Source: CAMCXT01 sp046302715 (GTDB taxonomy: Bacteria > Bacteroidota > Bacteroidia > M30B66). From it: a DNA stretch of 46,226 bases. The translations under genes were made by a program, and so were the position numbers. The notes under the pieces were generated by a model that saw only the letters and a list, made by a program, of their open reading frames with translations, searched no databases and was not told the DNA's origin. Of this stretch, positions 31,774 through 41,800 are shown in pieces (the first letter of the stretch is position 1; every line of letters starts with the position of its first letter). The stretch covers positions 1-46,226 of the forward strand of contig JBKCHQ010000164.1 in NCBI GenBank assembly GCA_046302715.1, read 5' to 3'.

Positions 31774-34342
31774 CTTTCAACATTGAAACAATCTGTAATG
31801 CCTGTTCAAACTCAAATTGTTCTAAGAGTGATTGAACCTCCCCCAATTTTTTTTGTACGTTTTCGTCAAGTATAAAATTGTTGATTAATTGCTGATTTAA
31901 TGCCATGGCTGAGGCGTCGTTCTTTTCGAGGAGCTGCATCAAATTAATAATTTTATCGTGGAGTTCTTCCTTCGAAACATCCTGTTTTTCCGATATTTTA
32001 ACTTGAGCTAAGTTAGCCAGCTGCGAATTAATATTTATTATTAACTCATTATGCTCTACAATTAATGTATTAATCTCATTGATTGTAGCGGTATCAAAAC
32101 TCTCAAGATCGTTTTGTTCCGTTAATTTTTTAGTAACATTTGAAAGAAAAAAGCTGCGTTCATATAGCTTTTCGGCGCCGAGGTTGCCAGAAACACCAGC
32201 ATAGGTGTGCATTAAATTGGCAAGCCCATGCCTATCGTTAGATTTAAGCAGGCTGTTAACCTCCTCCTCTAAGCTCTTATATTTAAGAACAAATGATCGC
32301 AACAATTTTATGTATGACTCTAACTTACCACCACTGCGGTATATACCCGCCTCGGTATTTACGCCCTCAATGGAAAACTTTGGCTTTTTTTGATCCGATT
32401 CAGGATTTACGGAAACCTCTTCTTCAGAAATTTCATTTGCTCTTCGGCCTGTATACTTGCATATAGAAGCATACAATAAAATAGGGTCAATGGGTTTGGT
32501 TATATGATCATTCATTCCCGCATCAAGACTCTTTTCGCGTTCACCTTTCATCGCATGAGCCGTCATGGCGAGAATAGGAAGCCCAGCGTTTTCAGGTTTT
32601 TTGCGTATCTCTCGAGTAGCGCTTAAACCATCCATGTAAGGCATTTGAATATCCATTAAAACCACCTCATACTTATGTTTTTCTACTTTGCCAATCGCTT
32701 CAAGACCATTTGTGGCAAAGTCTGCTTCAATTCCAACATCTGCAAGCAGGTCCAGCGAAAGCTCCATATTAATCTCATTATCTTCAACAACCAATACTTT
32801 TGTTCCCGTCAATGCCTTACGATACACCTCTACGGATGTATTTAATGCTTCGACGCCCTTCTGCTGCATCTCTTCTTTATAGATAATGCCACAAATAGTC
32901 TCAAAAAGAGACGATTGATTAATCGGTTTAAGCATGTAGGCATCTATAAGTTTTTGCCCTGCGGCTTCGCGTATCATATCAGCGCCAAAGGCCGTTACCA
33001 TTACAACCGACGGTACGGTATTGCCCTCCATTTGCCGAATATGATGCACTAGCTGTAACCCATCAAGGCCTGGCATTTTCCAATCAACTACCATTAATGA
33101 AATAACCGTTTGGTGGGCCTGTTCACGGGTATATATTTCCAATGCCTCTGTACCATCGCGCGCAACCAAAACATTAAATCCGAAACTACTTAACATTTCC
33201 TCTAAAACCATTCGCGCGCTTTCAGAATCATCCACCAATAGGGCTGTTAAGCCGTTAAGCCGCATATTAAATGATCGCGACTGAGTGCCTTGACTGAGCG
33301 GTTTAAAAATGATCGAAAACGAAAAAACACTGCCTATACCCTGTGTGCTCTCAACCTTTAGTTGACCATGCATTAATTCCACAATACTTTTACAAATGGC
33401 AAGACCTAATCCCGTACCGCCATATTTTCGAGTAATTGAACGGTCGGCCTGTTCAAAGGGCGAAAACAACTTTAAAACCTGTTCGTCCGTCATGCCTATT
33501 CCCGTATCGGTAATTGCGAACTTAAGTTTAACAGAATCCTGATCAGCACTCTCCAGCTTTGCCTCTAACTTGATTTCGCCTTTATTGGTAAACTTAACAG
33601 CATTATCCAACAGGTTTAGCAAAACCTGCCTAAGCCGCAAACCATCTCCCAGAAAAGATTCAGGAATAGAGGGATCTAAATGGACAATCAATTCAACGTC
33701 GTTCTTTTTTTGCAGCTTCATATTAACGCTGTCCACCACATCCGATACAATTTCTTCTAAGCAAACATTAGTGTTTTCAAGGCTTAATTTACCGGCTTCT
33801 ATTTTCGAAAAATCTAAAATGTCGTCAATTATTCGTAACAGGGCTTTAGCCGACACCTCAATTTTTGAACTATAGCTTAATTGGGTCGGATTCAAATCCG
33901 ATTTATTCATGAGATAGTTCATCCCAATAATGGCATTCATTGGAGTGCGAATTTCATGCGACATATTGGCTAAAAACTCACTCTTAGACCTGTTTGCCTC
34001 GTCCGCAACTTCTCTAAGAACCTGCATTTGACTGTACCGTTCAATTAACTGGACATTGGTAGCTTTAACTAAGTCAACATTACGCCCTGCAAGGGATGCA
34101 AAAAAGCCTAAAAATAAGGGGGCCGTGTTGATGATCCAAAGAAGTGGTGAGTTTATTTGAGCTTCGGCCATTATAGAAAAATCGATGCCTCCATAACGGG
34201 AATAACCCTCAATTAATGTTCCGATCAATGGAAATAAAAGACCAAATAAAGCCCCATAAAGTGCATAATTGTGCCGCTCTTTACTAAACCATTTAAACCT
34301 CTTTATTTCTTTTTCTTTATCCGCGCTTGGGTAGATTGGCAT
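31766..34342 (-). CDS. Hybrid sensor histidine kinase with two receivers and an Hpt domain
   Basis: An 858-residue membrane kinase. Two membrane helices (about 27-45 and 66-85) enclose only a short periplasmic loop, so it probably senses an internal or membrane signal. A coiled stretch leads to the HisKA domain with His129 (NMSHEIRTPMNA). The HATPase domain follows: N-box NLLDNAVKF at about 243-251, DTGIGM at 279-284, GGTGLGLAI at 308-316. Receiver 1 has Asp420 (MVVDWKMPG), receiver 2 has Asp564 (LMDIQMPYMDG), and an Hpt-like domain carries His712 (LMHTYAGVSGNLGA). The C-terminal tail (about 740-858) is coiled-coil-like. A full internal phosphorelay ending on Hpt would suit phosphotransfer to the downstream RR-cyclase. 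Confidence 0.94.
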   Translation of the reverse strand: MPIYPSADKEKEIKRFKWFSKERHNYALYGALFGLLFPLIGTLIEGYSRYGGIDFSIMAEAQINSPLLWIINTAPLFLGFFASLAGRNVDLVKATNVQLIERYSQMQVLREVADEANRSKSEFLANMSHEIRTPMNAIIGMNYLMNKSDLNPTQLSYSSKIEVSAKALLRIIDDILDFSKIEAGKLSLENTNVCLEEIVSDVVDSVNMKLQKKNDVELIVHLDPSIPESFLGDGLRLRQVLLNLLDNAVKFTNKGEIKLEAKLESADQDSVKLKFAITDTGIGMTDEQVLKLFSPFEQADRSITRKYGGTGLGLAICKSIVELMHGQLKVESTQGIGSVFSFSIIFKPLSQGTQSRSFNMRLNGLTALLVDDSESARMVLEEMLSSFGFNVLVARDGTEALEIYTREQAHQTVISLMVVDWKMPGLDGLQLVHHIRQMEGNTVPSVVMVTAFGADMIREAAGQKLIDAYMLKPINQSSLFETICGIIYKEEMQQKGVEALNTSVEVYRKALTGTKVLVVEDNEINMELSLDLLADVGIEADFATNGLEAIGKVEKHKYEVVLMDIQMPYMDGLSATREIRKKPENAGLPILAMTAHAMKGEREKSLDAGMNDHITKPIDPILLYASICKYTGRRANEISEEEVSVNPESDQKKPKFSIEGVNTEAGIYRSGGKLESYIKLLRSFVLKYKSLEEEVNSLLKSNDRHGLANLMHTYAGVSGNLGAEKLYERSFFLSNVTKKLTEQNDLESFDTATINEINTLIVEHNELIININSQLANLAQVKISEKQDVSKEELHDKIINLMQLLEKNDASAMALNQQLINNFILDENVQKKLGEVQSLLEQFEFEQALQIVSMLKDV

Positions 34343-34465
34343 ATTGCCTCATATTAAAAATCGCTCTAAAATAGCAATTTGTCGTAATTTATTTCTGATG
34401 TAACATGACATAATCGCTGTGTGAAAAGTTAAATTTTTACTTTTACATTTCTTTCCCCGTTTATT

Positions 34466-35356
34466 ATGAATAACACTTCGATTAGGCCTGTTGACTCAGA
34501 ACTCATATTAATACCCACCGACTTTTCTGAAGTTGCCGATTACGCCATTCAACATGCGGTTCATTTGGCAAAAATTTTTAAGAAGAAACTTTGCCTGTTT
34601 CATGTGGTGGAAAGCGGAATGTTTGATTCTGAGAAGAAAATAACTGCTCAGGAAGCCGAAGCAAATAGTTCTCTAGAGCAAAAGGCTAAAGAAATCGAAG
34701 CCGAGCATGGCCTATCCGTTAAATGGGTAATTAACAGAGGAAGCATCTTCGAAGAAATCGGTAATGCATCCGATGCAGAAAACGCCTCCCTCGTAATTAT
34801 GGGAACTCATGGGGTTAAGGGCATGCAACACGTTGTTGGGAGCAAGGCATTGCGGGTTATTCTTAATGCAAACCGTCCTTTTGTGGTGGTTCAAAAACGA
34901 GCCATTCGAGCACATGGCTATAAAAACATTGTTCTGCCAATCGATTTTTCAAAAGAAACAAAACAAAAGCTGGTGTGGGCCGCTGAACTTTCGAAAGCAT
35001 TTAAATCAAAGTTTCACATATTTGCGGCTTTCGAAAGCGATGAATACGCCAACAAGGCTGTAAATAATAATTTGGCATATGCGGAGGAATACTTGAGCAA
35101 TCGGGGGTGTGATGTGCTTGTTGCAAGGGCGCCTAAAGGCGATTTTTCAAAAGAAACCATACGCTATGCTGCTGCCGTTGACGCTGATCTAATTATTATA
35201 ATGACCCACCCCGAAAATGATGTAGCGGGCTTTGTTTTTGGCGCAGACGAACAGGACATTATTGCTAACGATGCCCAAATTCCTGTTATGACCCTTAATC
35301 CTGTTGATTCAAGTGTTTCTGTAAGCGGTCATCTGTTCAACTTCAGTAATTTTTAG
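34466..35356 (+). CDS. Tandem universal stress protein (UspA family)
   Basis: A 296-residue protein with two UspA-like domains (about 12-148 and 155-287). The first begins ILIPTDFSEVADYAIQHAVHLA and has the ATP-binding pattern MGTHGVKGMQHVVGSKALRV, so it probably binds ATP. The second begins IVLPIDFSKETKQKLVWAAEL but ends MTHPENDVAGFVFGADEQDI, where the glycine motif is degraded, so it is probably not a nucleotide binder. It is cytoplasmic and stress-related by family. It diverges from the hybrid kinase gene; only one-mismatch -7 boxes (TACTTTTA, TACATTTC) lie upstream. Confidence 0.9.
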   Translation: MNNTSIRPVDSELILIPTDFSEVADYAIQHAVHLAKIFKKKLCLFHVVESGMFDSEKKITAQEAEANSSLEQKAKEIEAEHGLSVKWVINRGSIFEEIGNASDAENASLVIMGTHGVKGMQHVVGSKALRVILNANRPFVVVQKRAIRAHGYKNIVLPIDFSKETKQKLVWAAELSKAFKSKFHIFAAFESDEYANKAVNNNLAYAEEYLSNRGCDVLVARAPKGDFSKETIRYAAAVDADLIIIMTHPENDVAGFVFGADEQDIIANDAQIPVMTLNPVDSSVSVSGHLFNFSNF

Positions 35357-35378
35357 GTTAAAAGTCCCTAATTATTAG

Positions 35379-35714
35379 TTATTGCTCCGATTTCCAAAGA
35401 ACAGGAAAATACCTGGCAAGCCAATACCCAATTACAAGGGTTCCTGCCCCAAAAAACAAGAGGCAGATCCAACGTATGCCTAATTCATAAAATTCATCCA
35501 GCATCCAAATAGAATTTGCTGTAATCCAAAAAGTTACTGCCGCATTAGGCAAAAAATCGCCCATGTTTTTCCGACAACGCCACGACAGGTAAAGCGAAAG
35601 TACCAGCGTAGGAACAATCATGGCTATTCCTAAAGGCCTCCAAACCATAGCCCAGCAAGCGTCTTTTAACAACCAAAAGGGAATATGCAAGTTTTCGAGG
35701 AGCCTTAATCGCAT
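35379..35714 (-). CDS. Small membrane protein of unknown function
   Basis: A 111-residue hydrophobic protein with about three or four predicted helices (about residues 25-44, 55-70, 78-100). It is rich in Trp and has the motif-like FLPNAAVTFWITANSIWMLDEF. I do not recognise a family. The frame is open for 75 codons further upstream, but that stretch is basic and unlike coding sequence here, and a -7 box ends 3 nt before the ATG at 35714, so that start is chosen. It converges on the UspA gene (22-base gap) and diverges from the giant adhesin gene. A TTG nine codons in is an alternative start. Confidence 0.6.
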   Translation of the reverse strand: MRLRLLENLHIPFWLLKDACWAMVWRPLGIAMIVPTLVLSLYLSWRCRKNMGDFLPNAAVTFWITANSIWMLDEFYELGIRWICLLFFGAGTLVIGYWLARYFPVLWKSEQ

Positions 35715-35717
35715 GCT

Positions 35718-35725
35718 CAAATATA
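35718..35725 (-). promoter_or_regulatory. Candidate -7 box (TATATTTG) abutting the start of the small membrane protein gene
   Basis: A TAnnTTTG match on the minus strand ending 3 nt before the ATG at 35714. The ATG-CGA-TTAAGG that follows repeats the arrangement seen at the DUF4403 and wza starts. Confidence 0.4.
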
Positions 35726-35774
35726 CTTCAAGATTTGTCTTAATGCCTGTTTTTGAGTTATCAACATTTCTGTT

Positions 35775-35805
35775 TTGACAAGTATTCCCTTGAGGCATAA
35801 TTTTA
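35775..35805 (+). promoter_or_regulatory. Weak candidate promoter for the giant adhesin gene
   Basis: TTG at 35775-35777, a 20-nt spacer, then TAATTTTA at 35798-35805, one mismatch from TAnnTTTG. It leaves a leader of about 60 nt before the ATG at 35869. Confidence 0.28.
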
Positions 35806-35868
35806 AAAATAAGTTGGTAGAACTTTACACATATCGGAAACAAACCAACCCGATGTAAAAAACTAGGC

Positions 35869-38800
35869 ATGATTATGAGCGTAACACGTTTCTGCCTCAG
35901 AAGATTTCTCACGTTAATTCTTTTTTTGGTTTTAAGCACTTCGGCAAATCTGTTTGCTCAAGAAAATTGCAGTAATGGAATTGACGATGATGGTGATAAT
36001 CTGGTGGATGTTTTTGATCCCGATTGTCCATGCGATAATGAGATTTTACTTTGTGAACCCAGCTGCGAATTTTCGTTTCCCGGAGGTGAACTTAATTTCC
36101 AATCGCAATGGACCAGCGCCGAAACCATTCCCGTTTACCAAACACCGCTTGTAGCAGATATTGACAATGATAATACGCCGGAAGTGGTAATATTATCGAG
36201 CAATAGTTTGGTTTCGTCCGACCCTCGGCGGGCAAAAGACTTGCTCATTATCAATGGTGCAACAGGAGCCACTGAGCTTACCATAACAACTCCCTTTTTA
36301 GCCTGGGTGGGACCAAATCCCGTAGCCATTGCCGATATAGATGACGACGGTTTCGGAGAAATCATTGTTGCGGCAATGGACCATCCCGACAATGCCGCCA
36401 CAGACCGACGCTACCTCTTTTGCTACGAACATACCGGAGCATTGAAATGGAAATCGGATGCTCCTTATGGATATCCAACCGTGGCACGTTTTGGTTCCGC
36501 GTTAGGTATTGCTGATATAAACAGCGATGGAATACCTGAAGTATATGTTTATAACCAGGTTTTTAATGCCCTAACCGGTATATTGCTTGCCGAAGGAGGC
36601 AGTACGACAGGACTTTCGGTGATGACCCGCCAGCCCTTCGGCGATTTAGCCAACCCTGTGGCCGCTGACCTTACCGCGCATCCGGGACTGGAGCTTGCCT
36701 GCGGCAATACCGTTTATGAAATTACAATAACCAATGCGGCAGGCACGGCGGGAAATACCATTAACGCTATTTCAATTCCTGCTAAAAACGATGGATATAC
36801 TTCGCTCGCCGATATAAATCTCGACGGTTCGCTCGATGTAATTGTTGCCAGCGAAGGCTCCAATGGCGAGGTGTATGTTTGGAATCCGAATAACGGGAGC
36901 CCCACCGTTATCGCCTCAAGAACCCTTCCCAACACAGGAGGTAACTGGATAGGCGTGCCGTTCGTTGGCGATATGGACAAGGACTGCCAGCCCGAAATTG
37001 GAGTAACACGCGCAACAAGGGTATTTGCCTTGGATTATAACGGAAGTGGCACCTTACAAAACAAATGGACGCTCACAACATCTGATGCCTCAGGATTTAC
37101 GGGCATTACCATGTTCGACTTCAATCAGGATGGTACACAGGAACTAGTATATCGCGATGAATCAACCTTACGAATTATAGACGGGTCGGGCTCAACGCCT
37201 GTTACCATTGGCACCAACGTTTGCGGATCTGGAACAGGATCGGAGATGCCGGTTGTAGCCGATGTTGACGGCGATGGACAAGCTGAGATTTGCGTGAGCT
37301 GCCAAACCAGCACCATACAGCTCGGCCAGCTCAATGTGTTTGAAGCAACCGGGCAGCCCTGGGCTCCCTGCCGAAGCGTATGGAACCAGTTTAACTATTT
37401 CAATATCAACATTAACGGCAACCTGAGCGTTCCGCTTCAGCAGCAACAGCATCAGGTTTTGTTAAGTACAGTTACATGCCCTTTCTCTACCTGCAGCGAA
37501 AACCGACCGTTCAACTCCTTTCTTACCCAAGCCACCTTTCTTACTCAAGAGGGTTGTCCCATTTATCCAGCAGCCGATATATCGCTCAGTTTTGTGTCGG
37601 GCTCCTGCAATAATTCTACGGAATATACGCTTAGTGTTCGAGTAAATAATATTGGAGGCGGTTTGGCTCAGGCCGGATTTCCGGTGCGTTTTTATGTCGG
37701 AAACCCCTTTAGTTCTGCCGCAACTGAGCTTGTGCCGCTGTCGGGAATCGCGCAAACCACACAGAGTTTACTGCCCGGACAAAACGAAGTCATCACCGTT
37801 ACCTTAGACATTCTTTCACTTCCAAAACCCTTCAACTTATTCGCGGTTTTAAACGACGATGGCTCTGTTCCACCCCCATTTAATTTCCCGCTGAGCAGTA
37901 TTCCCGACTGTAATTTCAACGATAACGTGGTTGGAATAAGTGCTATTAATTGTTGCCCTTTCGGCGATCTAGACATTACTGGCATTACTCCTGAAAATGC
38001 GATTATTTGCGAAAACACTACGCAAAATATTTCTGTAACGGCAAGCAGTTCGGCGGGATTAACCGGTGCAGAATATACCTGGATTGCCCCCGATAACAGC
38101 TCCTTAACCGGAGCATCAATTACTGCTACCCAAAACGGACAATACATCATTACCGTTAAAGACGATGCCCAGTGTTTAAGCAGCGATACCGTTTCATTAA
38201 CCGTTTTTCCTCTGCCTACAGAGGCGGCGGCGGGAACCGACCAGGAAATATGTACCGCAAGTACTTCGCTTGAAGGAAACGTTCCTACAGTAGGTTCAGG
38301 ACTTTGGTCGCTCATCAGCGGTACGGGCTCAATCACTGACCCAACAGCACCCACCAGCACGGTAACCGACATTGCTGTGGGGACTAGTGTGTTTAGATGG
38401 TCTATTACAAGCGGAGGCATTTGTATATCAGACGACACCGTTTCGATTACACGTATACCAGCACCGACCACTGCAACCGCAGGTGCCGACCAGGAAATAT
38501 GCGGCGAAAACACCGCCTTAACGGCCAATTCTCCTTCGGTAGGAACCGGATTCTGGACGCTGGTTAGCGGCTCAGGCATTATTTCGGATGCCGCAAACCC
38601 AAGCACTTCAATATCAGGTTTGGCAACAGGCGACAATATATTCCAATGGAATATTAATAACAGTATTTGTCCGGTTAGCAGCGATCAGGTTGTAATTACC
38701 CGATTTATTGCACCGCAAACTCCAAATGCAGGTGCCGATCAGCAAATTTGTTCAGACGCAGCTCAACTTAGCGCTGTTTTTCCACCTATTGGCACAGGCT

Positions 38801-41800
38801 CATGGACGGTGATAAGCGGATCGTCAACGATTACAGAACCCTCAAACCCCACATCCGGACTTAGTAGTTTATCCTTGGGTGAAAACATTTTGCGATGGAC
38901 CGTAAGCAATGGCACCTGTCCGCCACTATCCGATGAAGTGGTCATTTTTAGGGATGCGCTGCCAGGTCCGGCAATTGCGGGCACTGACTTTAGTGTCTGT
39001 AGCGATGTTGCAACACTTGCGGCCCAAGCACCCACCGTTGGATCAGGCTTGTGGTCGCTCAGCGCCGGATCGGGCCTCCTTGTAAACGCCAATAGCGTAA
39101 GTAGTTCAGTAAGCGGTTTAGGCGAAGGCCTGAATACCTTTATTTGGACGGTGAGCAATGGAGTATGTCCATCGGTTTCTTCAAGCATTACTATACAACG
39201 CGATTTACCACCTGATGCCGCTGTGGTCGGCTCACCTCTTTCTATTTGCGGTGAAAACGCTTCGCTTAACGCAAATTTACCGGTAATTGGAACAGGAGTC
39301 TGGGCGGTGCTATCGGGCAGCGGTATTGTTACAAACCCTTCTAATCCGCAAAGTACAGTCGGCAACCTCAATCCTGGGAATAATCAATTTGTTTGGACCG
39401 TGAGCAATGGGGTGTGCCCTGCAAACGCCGATACCATTTCTATCACATCCAACGAATTAATTACTGCCAATGCGGGTACAGATCTTTCGATATGCTCAGA
39501 AAATTCCGTATTAAGCGGAAATAATCCAACTCCTGGAGTTGGCCTATGGAGCATCGTTAGTGGAAGCGCAATAATAAATGATGCACAAAGTTTTGAAAGT
39601 TCTCTGGGGGCAATTTCTCCCGGAAATACTGAATTGGTTTGGACCATAACAAATGGGGCATGTGTTTCATCCGACACCTTGCTTGTAACGCGGTCCCTGC
39701 CTCCATCTGCAGCTCAAGCCGGCAGCGACCAGGAAATTTGTGCAACCAGCACCACCTTAAATGCCACCATTCCTATAATTGGAACGGGCGCCTGGAGCAT
39801 TGTTTCGGGTAGCGCCACTATCGACAATCCCAACAATCCAAGCGAAGTCATTAACAGCCTAAGTACTGGTGTTAACATTCTGTTGTGGACCATTTCAAAC
39901 GGAGCCTGCACACCCAATACTGACTCGGTAACTATCCTTGTTGACAAAAATCCTCTAAACCCCGATGCAGGAGCCGATCAGAACGTTTGCGCTTCCTCTG
40001 CAGAACTAAGTGCAAACCCAACTATCAACGGATTTTGGCAAGTTATATCGGGTACAGGGTTGTTTACGGACACTACGTTGGCTAACATCACCGTAACCGG
40101 TTTAACGGTGGGCGAAAATGTTTTTCGTTGGAATATTAGCAACGGTAGTTGCGAAGCTTTTGATGAAGTTACCATAGTGCGCAGCATTCCTCCGAGTCCT
40201 GCTGATGCCGGAACAGATGCCTTTATTTGCGAGGGCGCCTCGTTGCTACTTAATGCTAACAATCCGATTGCAGGAACCGGCTCCTGGTCGTTGGCATCGG
40301 GTTCGGGGACATTTAACGACAACACCCTTTCAAACGCAACGTTTACGGGAACATCTGCAGGTAGCGCTTTGCTGGTGTGGAGCATTCAAAATGGAAGTTG
40401 TCCTATAGTCTCGGATAGCATAATAATTACGGTTAACCCTCCGCCTTCGGCTGCTTTGGCTGGCTCAAACCAGGAAATATGCGGAGATAGCGCACTTCTG
40501 AACGCCACAGCGCCCATCGCAGGTGCAGGAGAATGGTCGTTGATTAGTGGCACGGGAACCATAACCGCCGCCGCTTCGGCAAGCACAAGTATCACTGGAA
40601 TTTCCGCCGGACCAACAATTCTGCAGTGGACCGTTCGTTCCGAAGGATGTCCATCCGACAGCAGCCAGATTACCATAACGGCATTTAATCCCCCATCGAT
40701 TTCAAATGCGGGTAGCGATGTAATTATCTGCTCCGACAGTACGCTTCTGCAGGCCAACACCCCGGCAGCGGGACAGGGATTTTGGACGATAATTACCGGC
40801 AGCGGAACATTCTCTAATGCCGCAAATCCGCAATCAGGAATTTCGGAGATTGGAGACGGGGTTAATGTTTACCAATGGACTATTTCAAATGGCGTTTGTC
40901 CGCCATCTACCGATCAGGTGGTTGTTCAACGCGACTCTCTATTTATTGCGGCCAATGCCGGCAACGATTTTAGCATCTGCACCGGCGATACGGCGGCACT
41001 CCAAGCAGCTGATCCATTTCCCGGAATTGGAGTTTGGACGCTTGTTTCGGGCAATGCTACCATAGAAGATACGCTCAATCCTAATACAAGTGTTTCGTCT
41101 ATTACAGGAACAACGGCCGTATTTCGCTGGACAGTTACCACCGGCAATTGCCCTCCAAGTTTTGATGATATTACCATTTCGGTATCGCAGCCGCCCTCTG
41201 AATCGAATGCCGGTTTAGATACCAGCATTTGCATCAGCACATTTGCATTAAACGGCAACATACCCACCATTGGCACAGGAACCTGGAGTTTGGTGGATGG
41301 GAGCGCAATAATTAGCGAGGTGTCAAATGCCTCAAGCGAAGTAACAGGTCTTGAGGCCGGTAACAATGTTTTTGTTTGGACCATAAGTAACGGCGTGTGT
41401 GCTGCTGAAAATGACACCGTTGTAATCAATGTGTCACAAGACCCCATTAACCCTAATGCAGGGCCCGATTTGAGTATTTGTTCCGACTCGGCAACACTAT
41501 CTGCAGCCTCCCCATCCTTAGGAGCTGGTGTATGGCAGGTTGTTTCGGGAAGTGTAGAGATTGCAGATAGCTTATCGGCGGCCTCTGATGTATTGGTTAA
41601 TACTGTTGGTGTTTCAGTTTTAACTTGGACCGTAAGTAACGGGGCATGCATCGCCTCCGACACTATGGAAATTACCCGTTCCGCACCACCCGACAGCTCC
41701 TTTGCCGGATCCGACGTCGTAGTTTGTGATTCCATGTTCGCCCTTAATGCCATAACACCCATTACGGGGATCGGGCAGTGGTCGGCTCTTGGTAGCACAA

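Noticed and set aside
30754..34342. Cyclase with neighbours as a possible anti-phage cyclic-nucleotide defence system
   Set aside because: The cyclase is fused to a receiver and overlaps a phosphorelay kinase; no effector (membrane, TIR, nuclease) gene is present.
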